Assembly: GCA_913061335.1 (NCBI GenBank)
Contig: CAJXTP010000025.1
Coordinates: forward strand, 1-21,111
DNA length: 21,111 nt
DNA from: an uncultured Loktanella sp.
Lineage (GTDB): Bacteria > Pseudomonadota > Alphaproteobacteria > Rhodobacterales > Rhodobacteraceae
Direction of reading: 5' to 3'
Shown piece after piece: positions 6,979 through 14,545 of the stretch. Both the position numbers and the translations under genes were made by a program. Below the pieces are notes generated by a model. That model saw only the letters and a program-made list of their open reading frames with translations, searched no databases and had not been told where the DNA came from. The number at the start of each line of letters is the position of its first letter. Positions within the stretch are counted from its first letter, which is position 1.

Positions 6979-7899
6979 ATGACAACTCTGATTTTTGGGC
7001 ACAAATCGCCCGACACTGATTCCCTCGGCTCTGCGCTGATCTGGGAATGGTTCATGAACCACACTGGTGTAGACGCACAAGCCAAACTTTTGGGCACGCC
7101 AAACACCGAAGCCGCCTTTGTGGCGACGCGCTGGGGCTTTGATCAACCCGAGATCATCACAGACGTCGCCGACGGCCAAGACGTCGTGATCGTTGACACC
7201 AACAACCCTGCGGAATTGCCTGCCAATATCAACGGCGCAAACGTGACCGCGATCATCGACCACCACAAATTGGTTGGCGGTCTGGAAACAGCTGGACCAA
7301 TCGACATTACGATCCGTCCGCTGGCTTGCACCGCGACAATCATGCACGATCTGATGGGCGACCACGCAGCGCACATGCCAGACGCGATCAAGGGCTTGAT
7401 GCTGTCGTGCATCATTTCCGACACGCTGGAATTCCGCTCGCCGACAACCACAGCCGTGGACAAAGCACTCGCTGAATCCCTCGCCGCTGATTTGAACATC
7501 GACATGGGCGCCTACGCGACCGAAATGTTTGAGGCCAAATCAGACGTGTCTTCGTTCTCTGACGCAGAACTTTTGCGCATGGACAGCAAGGAATACGCCG
7601 TCGGTGACACCAAATTCCGCGTCTCGGTTTTGGAAACCACTGCGCCCGCCATCGTGCTGGATCGCAAGGCATCCATCATGGCATCCATGACCGATGTGGC
7701 AACCGAGGACGGCGTTGACCAAGTCCTGCTGTTCGTCGTCGACATCCTCAACGAACAAGCCACCATGATGATCCCGAACGCGCTGTCCAAAACAGTCGCC
7801 GAGGCATCATTTGGCGCGACAGTCACCGGCGACACAGTTGTGCTGCCAGGCGTCATGAGCCGGAAAAAGCAGATCATTCCAAATCTGAAAACCTCCTAA
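6979..7899 (+). CDS. ppaC: Manganese-dependent inorganic pyrophosphatase (family II)
   Basis: A 306-aa cytoplasmic enzyme that hydrolyses pyrophosphate to two phosphates, pulling biosynthetic reactions forward. It belongs to the DHH superfamily. Seen: metal ligands in GHKSPDTDS (His8, Asp12, Asp14), Asp73 in IVDTNNP, the DHH motif (Asp94-His95-His96), and the C-terminal substrate-binding SRKKQ (294-298). Length is normal for family II. ACGGAA precedes the ATG. The gene is a single transcription unit, with its own promoter at 6914-6942 and terminator at 7912-7935. Family II enzymes need Mn or Co rather than only Mg, so its activity would depend on Mn supply. Confidence 0.97.
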   Translation: MTTLIFGHKSPDTDSLGSALIWEWFMNHTGVDAQAKLLGTPNTEAAFVATRWGFDQPEIITDVADGQDVVIVDTNNPAELPANINGANVTAIIDHHKLVGGLETAGPIDITIRPLACTATIMHDLMGDHAAHMPDAIKGLMLSCIISDTLEFRSPTTTAVDKALAESLAADLNIDMGAYATEMFEAKSDVSSFSDAELLRMDSKEYAVGDTKFRVSVLETTAPAIVLDRKASIMASMTDVATEDGVDQVLLFVVDILNEQATMMIPNALSKTVAEASFGATVTGDTVVLPGVMSRKKQIIPNLKTS

Positions 7900-7911
7900 A
7901 CTGTACAAATT

Positions 7912-7935
7912 GGGCGCCGCGTGCGCCCCTTTTTT
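7912..7935 (+). terminator. Rho-independent terminator of ppaC
   Basis: A perfect 6-bp stem GGGCGC/GCGCCC with a 5-nt loop is followed by C and six T residues, 12 nt after the ppaC stop. It is the clearest rightward terminator in the window. Confidence 0.9.
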
Positions 7936-7939
7936 GTCG

Positions 7940-7972
7940 CTTATGCAAAACTTATGCGTAACTTATGCAAAA
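7940..7972 (+). repeat. Three tandem 11-bp repeats (CTTATGC-N4)
   Basis: Three contiguous copies, CTTATGCAAAA, CTTATGCGTAA and CTTATGCAAAA, begin at 7940, 7951 and 7962. The 11-bp period places each copy on the same DNA face. They lie between the ppaC terminator and the HAD gene, ending 35 bp before its start. A protein-binding array or a promoter element is possible; slippage is another origin. Confidence 0.8.
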
Positions 7973-8007
7973 AATACAGCCCTTTTGCCCCAACAGACAG
8001 GTTCCCC

Positions 8008-8883
8008 ATGACCAAGATCATCAGCCATTTTTCTGACGTCTCAGACAATTACGACGCCGCATTTGTGGATCTTTGGGGCTGTATGCACAACGGGATCGAC
8101 GCCTTCACCGCAGCCGTCGCCGCGATGCAGAAATTCCGCGCTGAAGGCGGCATTGTGGTGCTTGTCACCAACTCGCCGCGCCCGCGATTTTCTGTGGCTG
8201 AACAGATCAAAGGCATGGGTATTCCGGATGATTGCTATGATACAATCGCGACGTCTGGGGATAGCGCGCGCGCCGCGATGTTTGGCGGTGTTGTCGGTGA
8301 AAAGGTCTGGTTCATGGGCGAGCCTATCCGCGACGCAGATTTCTTTAAGCCCCTGTCAGTGCTCGATAATCCAATGGACATTCAACAGGTTCCGCTGGCG
8401 CAAGCCACCGGCATCGTTTGCTGTGGCCCCTTCGATACGCAAGCCGATCCAGAGGCAAATCGCGCCGATTTCTTACTTGCGCGCGAACGTGGCCTTAAGC
8501 TGCTTTGCGCCAATCCCGACATCATCGTAGACCGTGGTGAAACCCGCGAATGGTGCGCTGGCGCGTTGGCCGCGCTCTACACAGAAATGGGCGGTGAAAG
8601 CCTGTATTTTGGCAAACCACACCCGCCGATCTATGACCTCGCGCGGCTGCGGCTCGCTGGATTAGACCTTCTTTCATCCGAGCCACGCATCATCTGCATA
8701 GGCGATGGAATCGGCACTGACATCCTCGGCGGCATGCAAGAAGACCTCGACACGCTTTTCATCACCGGCGGCCTAGCCGCAACCGAAACAAAGACGGCAC
8801 AAAACCCCGATGCAACGGCACTAAGTGCTTATTTAGAAACGGAAATGATGTCACCGACCTTTGCAATTGGGTTCCTACGCTAG
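8008..8883 (+). CDS. HAD superfamily class IIA phosphatase (TIGR01459 type)
   Basis: A 291-aa soluble hydrolase. Start ATG 8008 is chosen because the frame upstream runs through the ppaC terminator and the tandem repeats; AGACAGG precedes it. Motif I is Asp21-Leu-Trp-Gly (DLWGCMHNG): the nucleophile Asp is present, and Trp replaces the second Asp of the usual DxD, as I recall for this subfamily. Motif II is VTNSPRP, motif III Lys in FGKPHPP, and motif IV IGDGIGTDILG. The large insert between motifs II and III is the class IIA cap. The family dephosphorylates small metabolites; the substrate is unknown. Its position before maoC and ribF hints at nucleotide or flavin metabolism, but that is inference. 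Confidence 0.9.
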   Translation: MTKIISHFSDVSDNYDAAFVDLWGCMHNGIDAFTAAVAAMQKFRAEGGIVVLVTNSPRPRFSVAEQIKGMGIPDDCYDTIATSGDSARAAMFGGVVGEKVWFMGEPIRDADFFKPLSVLDNPMDIQQVPLAQATGIVCCGPFDTQADPEANRADFLLARERGLKLLCANPDIIVDRGETREWCAGALAALYTEMGGESLYFGKPHPPIYDLARLRLAGLDLLSSEPRIICIGDGIGTDILGGMQEDLDTLFITGGLAATETKTAQNPDATALSAYLETEMMSPTFAIGFLR

Positions 8884-8906
8884 GACTTGACTTTCTGCGC
8901 TTGCAA

Positions 8907-8952
8907 AGTAATAAAGTTACAACAGCCCTCACGTGGGTATTCTTTTATTACT
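8907..8952 (+). promoter_or_regulatory. Inverted repeat in the MaoC leader
   Basis: AGTAATAAA (8907-8915) and TTTATTACT (8944-8952) form a 9-bp inverted repeat, and the right arm ends just before the ribosome site. TTGACT (8887-8892) may be the -35 of a promoter, but no strong -10 is visible. Either an operator or a weak mRNA stem could be meant. Confidence 0.35.
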
Positions 8953-8965
8953 CGGCGGGAACGAA

Positions 8966-9409
8966 ATGTTGGACAACGCACCACGCGGCACCATCTGCAT
9001 CGAAGACATCGAAATCGGCATGACGCGGTCGATCCGCAAGATCGTGACTGATCGTGACATCGAACTTTTCGCCGAAGTGTCCACCGACCGGAACCCTGTC
9101 CACCTCGACGAAGAATACGCGCAAGACACCATTTTTGGCGGCCGCATCGCCCACGGCATGCTAACAGCCGGATTGGTCTCCGCAGTCATCGGCGAACAGC
9201 TTCCCGGCCACGGCACGGTTTATCTTGGACAATCGCTGAAATTCCTCGCGCCCGTACGCCCCGGCGACATGGTTTTGGCCGAGGTAGAAGTCATCGACAT
9301 CGACCATTCAAAACGCCGCGTCACCATGAACACACGCTGCCTTGTGAACGACAAAAAGGTGCTTGTCGGCGAAGCCGTTGTTTTGGCCCCAAGCCGCAAA
9401 TTCGACTAA
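8966..9409 (+). CDS. MaoC-like hot-dog-fold hydratase, PhaJ type
   Basis: A 147-aa single hot-dog-domain protein. The start at ATG 8966 follows GGGA at good spacing; an upstream GTG (8933) would place extra residues over the leader repeat. The R-hydratase motif is clear: Asp41 and His46 in DRNPVHLD, followed by GGRIAHGML, which supplies the catalytic Asp/His dyad of (R)-specific enoyl-CoA hydratases. Such enzymes hydrate trans-2-enoyl-CoA to (R)-3-hydroxyacyl-CoA, feeding polyhydroxyalkanoate or fatty-acid routes; other acyl-CoA substrates are possible. It sits between the HAD phosphatase and ribF genes, and no functional link to them is evident. Confidence 0.9.
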   Translation: MLDNAPRGTICIEDIEIGMTRSIRKIVTDRDIELFAEVSTDRNPVHLDEEYAQDTIFGGRIAHGMLTAGLVSAVIGEQLPGHGTVYLGQSLKFLAPVRPGDMVLAEVEVIDIDHSKRRVTMNTRCLVNDKKVLVGEAVVLAPSRKFD

Positions 9410-9458
9410 GCACGCGACCTGAACTTGCACGCCCGTCAAAGGCGCGATACGCAATACC

Positions 9459-10397
9459 ATGCGCATTATTCGTGACACACATTTCATAGATCCAAACGAT
9501 CGCGGTGCCGCCGCTGCGATTGGTAATTTCGATGGCGTGCACCTCGGGCACCAAGCGGTCATCGACCTGACCCGCAAGGCCGCCGCAAATGTAGGCGCAC
9601 CCCTCGGGATAATGACGTTCGAGCCGCATCCACGCAGCTATTTTTCCAACGTTTCCAACCCGTTCCGCCTGATGAATGCCGAAGCAAAAGCGCACCGTTT
9701 GGAAAAACTTGGCGTTGAAAAACTCTATGAAGTGCCGTTCAATGATACCCTCGCGTCGCTATCAGCCCGCGATTTCGCACAAACAATTATCGCGGATCAA
9801 CTTGGTTTGAAACACGTCGTTGTTGGGGCCGATTTCTGTTTTGGCCAAGGACGTAAGGGCAATGCTAAAACGCTAGCTGAAATGGGTGCTGAGATGGGCT
9901 TTGGTGTCACCATCGCCCCGATGATGCAGGTCGGTGACGCAGATATTTCGTCCACGGCAATCCGCCAAGCCTTGAGCGACGGACGCCCCGATGATGCAGC
10001 CAAGATGCTTGGCCATTGGCACCGCTTAGAGAACATCGTGATCCGTGGTGACCAACGTGGCCGCGACCTTGGATATCCGACTGCAAACATGTCCATCGAC
10101 GGATTGCACCCGCCCAAATTTGGGGTCTATGCCGTCAAAATCGACGTGCGCGATGGCCCGCATGCGGGCAGCTATAACGGTGCCGCGTCGATCGGTGTGC
10201 GGCCGATGTTTGGCGAAAACCGGCCCAATTGCGAAACCTTCATTTTCGATTTCAAGGGTGATTTATACGGCACCACAGTGTCCGTCGCCTTGGTCGCATA
10301 CTTGCGGCCCGAGTTGAAATTCGACGGTCTCGACGCGCTTATCATCCAAATGGACGCCGATTGCGTCACTGCACGGGAAATCCTCGCTAATGTCTGA
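9459..10397 (+). CDS. ribF: Bifunctional riboflavin kinase / FMN adenylyltransferase
   Basis: A 312-aa cytoplasmic enzyme that phosphorylates riboflavin to FMN and then adenylates FMN to FAD. The N-terminal nucleotidyltransferase domain shows GNFDGVHLGH (22-31), with the H-x-x-H of that superfamily, and a downstream ISSTAIR motif. The C-terminal kinase domain begins at about residue 187 and holds RGRDLGYPTANM, whose PTAN binds metal and nucleotide. Length is normal. The ribosome site before ATG 9459 is weak. The stop overlaps the start of ycgN by 8 nt, so these genes are co-translated. Confidence 0.97.
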   Translation: MRIIRDTHFIDPNDRGAAAAIGNFDGVHLGHQAVIDLTRKAAANVGAPLGIMTFEPHPRSYFSNVSNPFRLMNAEAKAHRLEKLGVEKLYEVPFNDTLASLSARDFAQTIIADQLGLKHVVVGADFCFGQGRKGNAKTLAEMGAEMGFGVTIAPMMQVGDADISSTAIRQALSDGRPDDAAKMLGHWHRLENIVIRGDQRGRDLGYPTANMSIDGLHPPKFGVYAVKIDVRDGPHAGSYNGAASIGVRPMFGENRPNCETFIFDFKGDLYGTTVSVALVAYLRPELKFDGLDALIIQMDADCVTAREILANV

Positions 10398-10842
10398 CGC
10401 GTTCCGCCCCAAGTTTTGGGAAACAATCCCGATGGATGACCTGACCCGCCCAGAATGGGAGGCGTTGTGCGATGGCTGCGGCAAGTGTTGCCTAAACAAA
10501 CTTGAAGACGAAGACGGCAAGGTAGAACTGACCCGCGTGTCCTGTCGTTTGCTTGACGGTGATACCTGCCAATGCACCAAATATCCGATCCGCCACCAAT
10601 TTGTGCCCGAATGCATCGTCATGACGCCTAAGACTTTGGAAGATAACATGTATTGGCTTCCACAGACCTGTGCTTACCGACTGGTTTACGAGGGCCGTGA
10701 CCTATACGACTGGCATCCATTGATCAGCGGCGACCCTGCTACAGTCCACGCGGCCGGCGTATCAATGAAGGGCCGCACGATCCCCGAAGATCAGGTCCAC
10801 GAAGACGATTGGGACGACCACATCATCAAGGAACCAACATAA
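10390..10842 (+). CDS. YcgN-like Cys-cluster protein (UPF0260)
   Basis: A 150-aa soluble protein of the UPF0260/YcgN family. It carries CDGCGKCCL (Cys27, Cys30, Cys33, Cys34) and later cysteines in VSCRLLDGDTCQC, PECIVM and QTCAYRL, a pattern thought to bind zinc or an iron-sulfur cluster. Biochemical function is not established. It overlaps ribF by 8 nt at its start and shares one base with the threonine aldolase gene in TAATG at its end, so all three probably form one transcript. The acidic tail (EDDWDDH) is typical of the family. Confidence 0.92.
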   Translation: MSDAFRPKFWETIPMDDLTRPEWEALCDGCGKCCLNKLEDEDGKVELTRVSCRLLDGDTCQCTKYPIRHQFVPECIVMTPKTLEDNMYWLPQTCAYRLVYEGRDLYDWHPLISGDPATVHAAGVSMKGRTIPEDQVHEDDWDDHIIKEPT

Positions 10843-11888
10843 TGTTTTTCGCATCAGACAACTCAGGTCCGGCACATCCATCGGTTATGCAGGCCATGAT
10901 GGACGCCAATGCTGGCTATCAATCGGGGTACGGCGAAGACAGCCTGATGGTTGAAGTCACGCAGATGATCCGCGATCTATTTGAGGCTCCAGAGGCCGCT
11001 GTCTATTTGACCGCCACTGGCACCGCGGCGAATTCGATCCTGCTGGCCACAATGGCGAACCCGTGGGACACTATTTTCTGCTCTCCGATGGCCCACATCC
11101 ACGAAGACGAATGCAACGCGCCTGAGTTCTATTCCGGTGCCAAGCTGACTTTGGTGCCCGCCGAGAACGCCAAAATGACGCCAGCTGCTTTGCGCGCTAC
11201 AATGGAAGCCGAAGAATCGCGTGGCGTGCATGGCCCACAGCGCGGCCCCGTGTCGATCACCCAAGTCACTGAAAAGGGTACGGTTCATAGTCTTGAAGAG
11301 CTCCGCGCACTCACGCAAATCGCCCACAGTTTCGGCTCCAAAACCCACCTCGACGGCGCGCGTTTCTGCAATGCGCTAGTGTCTTTGGGTTGCTCAGCTG
11401 CGGATATGACGTGGAAATCAGGCATTGATACAGTCAGCTTTGGCGGCACCAAAAATGGTCTTATGGGCGTCGAAGCCTGTGTTATCTTCGATCCAAAACT
11501 GGCGTGGGAATTTGAGCTACGGCGCAAGCGCGGCGGGCATTTATTTTCCAAGCACCGCTATTTGTCAGCGCAGATGAAAGCCTATTTGACCAACAACCTT
11601 TGGCACGATTTGGCGACTGCCGCAAACACCAGCTGCGCACGGCTGGCAGACGGATTGCGCGGCCATAATACCGCCTCACTGTTGTTTGAACCACAAGCAA
11701 ACATGATATTCGCGGAACTGCCGCGCCGCGATCATAAGAAAGTTCAAGATGCTGGCGCACATTACTATGTTTGGAACGGAGACCCACAAACTGGCGACCC
11801 TGATCAACCGCTGATCGGACGTTTTGTAACCGATTGGTCCATGACGCACGACGCGGTTGATCAATTCTTGCAAGCTCTGCGCTCTTAG
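10842..11888 (+). CDS. Threonine aldolase family PLP enzyme
   Basis: A 348-aa fold-type I PLP enzyme of the beta-eliminating lyase/threonine aldolase family (LtaE-like). It is predicted to cleave L-threonine or L-allo-threonine to glycine and acetaldehyde. The Schiff-base lysine is Lys204 in SFGGTKNG. TATGTAANS (near 60) fits the phosphate-binding loop, and HLDGARFCNA carries the Asp that pairs with the PLP ring nitrogen. ATG 10842 shares one base with the ycgN stop; an in-frame start further upstream would lie inside ycgN. Close homologues also act on other beta-hydroxy amino acids, so the exact substrate is uncertain. Confidence 0.93.
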   Translation: MFFASDNSGPAHPSVMQAMMDANAGYQSGYGEDSLMVEVTQMIRDLFEAPEAAVYLTATGTAANSILLATMANPWDTIFCSPMAHIHEDECNAPEFYSGAKLTLVPAENAKMTPAALRATMEAEESRGVHGPQRGPVSITQVTEKGTVHSLEELRALTQIAHSFGSKTHLDGARFCNALVSLGCSAADMTWKSGIDTVSFGGTKNGLMGVEACVIFDPKLAWEFELRRKRGGHLFSKHRYLSAQMKAYLTNNLWHDLATAANTSCARLADGLRGHNTASLLFEPQANMIFAELPRRDHKKVQDAGAHYYVWNGDPQTGDPDQPLIGRFVTDWSMTHDAVDQFLQALRS

Positions 11889-11902
11889 GGGTTCGCCGAT
11901 GC

Positions 11903-11931
11903 TTTGGCGGGCTTAAACGTTGCCCGCCAAA
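11903..11931. terminator. Hairpin between convergent genes
   Basis: TTTGGCGGGC (11903-11912) and GCCCGCCAAA (11922-11931) form a perfect 10-bp stem with a 9-nt loop. It lies 14 nt beyond the threonine aldolase stop and its loop contains the stop codon of the leftward isomerase gene. No U-tract follows on either strand. It is a likely shared transcript end, though not a textbook terminator. Confidence 0.55.
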
Positions 11932-12512
11932 ACCGCGTCCAGATCATCAAGGCGATCCTGCCCCCACAGCCGCTCGTCTTGATCGGTTATAAAGAATGGC
12001 GCGCCAAATACACCGCGCCGCACTGCTTCGTCTAAATTTGATGCAAAGGTATCAGCGCCGGTCAGCAATCCGCTATCAGCAAGCGCCGGGTCGAAACCGG
12101 CGCCCTGTAGGCAGTCCTTAATCACATCGTCTTGCGAAATATCGCGGTCTTCAGCCCAGCACGCCGCGCCAAAACTATGCACGAGTTTACCCAGATCACC
12201 ACCACCAGCGTTCTGCGCTGCAATAATTGCGTATCCAGACGGTGCGCCATTTGTTGGCCAATACGCAGGCTTCAGATTTATTGGCAATTCAGCAAGGGCC
12301 GCACGACGGCGCATATCCTGCAAACGGTATTCCTGACGGTTTGGGTGGCGGTCTTTTGGTGGCAAACCACCCGTTCGGGAAAACAACGCCATGATATCAA
12401 GCGGCTTATAAGTGATGGTTGCACCATGTTTCGCCGCGATATCTTCGACCCGAAGGCCATTCATATAGGTGAAAGGTGAAAGCGTTGCAAAGAAGTAGTC
12501 GATATGTGGCAT
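11913..12512 (-). CDS. DsbA-fold 2-hydroxychromene-2-carboxylate isomerase-like protein
   Basis: A 199-aa soluble protein of the HCCA isomerase group (kappa-class GST/DsbA fold). ATG 12512 is preferred over an upstream start at 12548 because GGAG lies 7 nt before it and it opens straight into the first beta strand (PHIDYFFATLSPFTY). Ser12 in SPFTY stands where thiol oxidoreductases have the first CxxC cysteine, as in glutathione-dependent isomerases. The cis-Pro region appears as GVFGAPFFI near residues 168-176, and GQDRLDDL ends the protein. HCCA isomerases act in naphthalene-type aromatic breakdown, but no such genes are nearby, so the true substrate is open. Confidence 0.88.
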   Translation of the reverse strand: MPHIDYFFATLSPFTYMNGLRVEDIAAKHGATITYKPLDIMALFSRTGGLPPKDRHPNRQEYRLQDMRRRAALAELPINLKPAYWPTNGAPSGYAIIAAQNAGGGDLGKLVHSFGAACWAEDRDISQDDVIKDCLQGAGFDPALADSGLLTGADTFASNLDEAVRRGVFGAPFFITDQDERLWGQDRLDDLDAVLAGNV

Positions 12513-12626
12513 TTTGTGCTCCGGCAGGCTGCTGTTAGTTTGCGGCAAGGTGGCTGTGTGCTACCCCCATGTCAACGTCACGAATCTGTCATAACCGCTC
12601 CCCTTCTGCCAAAGGACCATCCTTCC

Positions 12627-13643
12627 ATGCCCCACCTTAACGAGCCAAAGCTGATCTCTGGTAATGCCAACCAACCGTTAGCCCATGCTGTCGCCCGCCG
12701 TATGTCCATGCACCGCGGCATTGAGGTCGGGCTGGTCGACGCGCGGGTCGAACGCTTCAATGACGGTGAGATTTTTGTCGAAGTATACGAGAACGTCCGC
12801 GGCGAGGATATGTATATCATCCAACCAACATCGAACCCGGCTAACGATAACCTTATGGAATTGCTAATTATTTCTGACGCGCTGCGCCGTTCATCAGCGG
12901 GTCGCATCACTGCTGTGATTCCGTACTTTGGCTATGCACGACAAGATCGCCGCTCCAAGGCACGCACGCCAATCACAGCAAAGCTGGTCGCAAACATGAT
13001 GGTGGAAGCTGGCATTGAACGGGTTCTCACCCTTGATTTGCACGCGACGCAGATCCAAGGATTCTTCGACATCCCTGTTGATAACCTTTATGCGAGCCCG
13101 ATCTTTGCGCTCGATGTGATGCACAATTTCAAAGGCAACCGCGACGACTTGATGGTCGTGTCCCCTGATGTGGGCGGCGTTGCGCGCGCCCGTGATCTGG
13201 CACAGCGTATTGGCGCCCCTCTGTCCATCGTCGACAAACGGCGTGGTAAACCAGGTGAAGTCGCCGAAATGACTGTCATCGGTGATGTGAAGGGCCGCAC
13301 TTGCCTGATCGTGGATGATATCGTCGACACCGCTGGCACGCTTTGCAAAGCTGCCGAAGTCCTTATGGAACACGGTGCGACAGAAGTTCATTCCTATATT
13401 ACCCACGGCGTTCTGTCTGGCCCCGCGATCGAACGGGTCAGCAAATCAGTCATGAAAAACCTGGTGATTACCGACACGATCGAGGCCACAGATGCCGTCA
13501 AAGCCTGCCCGAATATCCGGATTGTCCCAACGGCACCAATGTTTGGGCAAGCGATTTTGAACACATGGAACGGCACATCTGTGTCGTCCTTGTTTGATCA
13601 CAAGACGCTCGGCCCGATCTACGAAGGTATGTATTCCGCCTAA
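12627..13643 (+). CDS. prs: Ribose-phosphate pyrophosphokinase (PRPP synthetase)
   Basis: A 338-aa cytoplasmic enzyme that makes PRPP from ribose 5-phosphate and ATP, for nucleotide, histidine, tryptophan and NAD synthesis. The start at 12627 follows AAGGA (rather long spacing); the in-frame extension back to 12504 overlaps the divergent isomerase gene and is rejected. Seen: RFNDGEIFVE, the flexible-loop region YARQDRRSKARTPIT, DLHATQIQGFFDIP, and the PRPP-binding loop VDDIVDTAGT (229-238). Length is slightly above the usual 310-320. It runs tail-to-tail into the lectin gene with a 4-nt overlap. Confidence 0.97.
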   Translation: MPHLNEPKLISGNANQPLAHAVARRMSMHRGIEVGLVDARVERFNDGEIFVEVYENVRGEDMYIIQPTSNPANDNLMELLIISDALRRSSAGRITAVIPYFGYARQDRRSKARTPITAKLVANMMVEAGIERVLTLDLHATQIQGFFDIPVDNLYASPIFALDVMHNFKGNRDDLMVVSPDVGGVARARDLAQRIGAPLSIVDKRRGKPGEVAEMTVIGDVKGRTCLIVDDIVDTAGTLCKAAEVLMEHGATEVHSYITHGVLSGPAIERVSKSVMKNLVITDTIEATDAVKACPNIRIVPTAPMFGQAILNTWNGTSVSSLFDHKTLGPIYEGMYSA

Positions 13644-13987
13644 AGATTCCAGTCATCATCGGCGCGCACTGCGCCGATAGACTGCCATGCCACGCGACAG
13701 CGGGCGACCTGTGTGTCGCCCCATGTGCGAAACACAATATCAAAACCTTTGTCGGTTATGTTTTCAGCCTGCACATCCGAGCGGGAATTGCTACGGTTGG
13801 ACACATCCAACATCGAAATTGACACATAGACACTTGGCACAGTTCGATACTGTTCAGAGTAGGTCACGGCCATGCGCGTATTGCGCGACCCTTCACCGGT
13901 CCACATTTGCCCGTCATGTTCAAAATCTGAAAACAAGACGACGTCGCCTTGATCAATTCCGATTACATTGCTCTCTAATTTACGCAT
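13640..13987 (-). CDS. Small H-type lectin domain protein
   Basis: A 115-aa protein, nearly all of it one H-type lectin domain (about residues 18-110). The family pattern is visible: VPSVYVSISMLDVSN, then GFDIVFRTWGDTQVARCRVAWQSIGA, ending in W. This fold forms six-stranded sandwiches that trimerise and often bind GalNAc or other sugars. There is no signal peptide, so it is either cytoplasmic or exported another way. The ribosome site is weak. Its last codons overlap the prs stop on the other strand by 4 nt. The ligand and role in bacteria are not known. Confidence 0.82.
   Translation of the reverse strand: MRKLESNVIGIDQGDVVLFSDFEHDGQMWTGEGSRNTRMAVTYSEQYRTVPSVYVSISMLDVSNRSNSRSDVQAENITDKGFDIVFRTWGDTQVARCRVAWQSIGAVRADDDWNL
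13658..13678. terminator. Hairpin downstream of prs, inside the lectin coding end
   Basis: ATCGGCGC (13658-13665) and GCGCCGAT (13671-13678) form a perfect 8-bp stem with a 5-nt loop, 14 nt past the prs stop. On the other strand the same bases encode the IGAVRAD stretch of the lectin. There is no U-tract. It may define the prs 3' end. Confidence 0.45.
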
Positions 13988-14058
13988 TTTAGCGGCCTAA
14001 TTAATATCTGTTTTTCCAAAATATAGACAACCAATGGGGCAATAATACGATATTGCCA

Positions 14059-14087
14059 AGAAAAAAGGCCCCGCACTGCGGAGCCTT
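14059..14087 (-). terminator. Rho-independent terminator of the atp operon
   Basis: Read leftward, AAGGC-T-CCGC pairs with GCGG-G-GCCTT across a 3-nt loop (14065-14087), and a run of T follows (A-tract 14061-14066 on the given strand). It lies 25 nt past the atpC stop and ends the operon. Confidence 0.88.
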
Positions 14088-14111
14088 CTGTCACATTTTC
14101 GATATGAGGTC

Positions 14112-14534
14112 TTAGTTTGACGTCAAACCGATATGACCGCCCATGGCGACCATGTCGGAAATCAGCTTGGCTGCATCATCTACGGGGCCGGGTTCGTTTT
14201 TGAACACTTCCTCAGCAGATTTCATCGCGGCTTTTGCGTCAGCGATCATCTCGTCAAACACCTCTTGGGTCATCTCACCGCGGGGCAGCGCCTGTTCAGC
14301 AAGAACAGACACACCCTTTGCTGTGATTTCCGCAAAACCACCGGACACGACATATTCATCGGTCCCGCCGCTATGCACCACCCGCAGAACACCGGGCCGC
14401 AATGTAGTAATGGTTGGCGCGTGGCCTTCCATTGCCGTCATGTCGCCGTCAGCGCCTGGGATTTGCACTTCGCTTGCCTCAACTGACGCCAAAAGACGTT
14501 CAGGAGAGACCAGATCGAATTGTACGTTTGCCAT
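14112..14534 (-). CDS. atpC: ATP synthase F1 epsilon subunit
   Basis: A 140-aa subunit of the central stalk, which couples rotation to the catalytic head and can inhibit ATP hydrolysis. The N-terminal beta-sandwich is plain: FDLVSPERLL, then GDMTAMEGHAPTITTLRPGVL and YVVSGGFAEI. A C-terminal helical segment follows. Length is normal. A strong AAGGAGG ribosome site precedes the ATG, 11 nt after atpD. It is the last gene of the leftward operon. Confidence 0.97.
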   Translation of the reverse strand: MANVQFDLVSPERLLASVEASEVQIPGADGDMTAMEGHAPTITTLRPGVLRVVHSGGTDEYVVSGGFAEITAKGVSVLAEQALPRGEMTQEVFDEMIADAKAAMKSAEEVFKNEPGPVDDAAKLISDMVAMGGHIGLTSN

Positions 14535-14545
14535 AGGTGGCCTCC

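Noticed and set aside
8008..8100. HAD protein judged inactive because motif I lacks the second Asp
   Set aside because: The D-x-W-G form appears to be normal for this class IIA subfamily, and the nucleophile Asp21 and motifs II-IV are intact.
8933..8965. Upstream GTG start for the MaoC protein
   Set aside because: It would add eleven non-conserved residues over the leader inverted repeat, and the ATG at 8966 has the better ribosome site.
12513..12626. Strong promoter in the gap between the isomerase and prs
   Set aside because: A perfect TTGACA exists on the leftward strand but no acceptable -10 follows at 16-18 bp, and no convincing pair is seen rightward.
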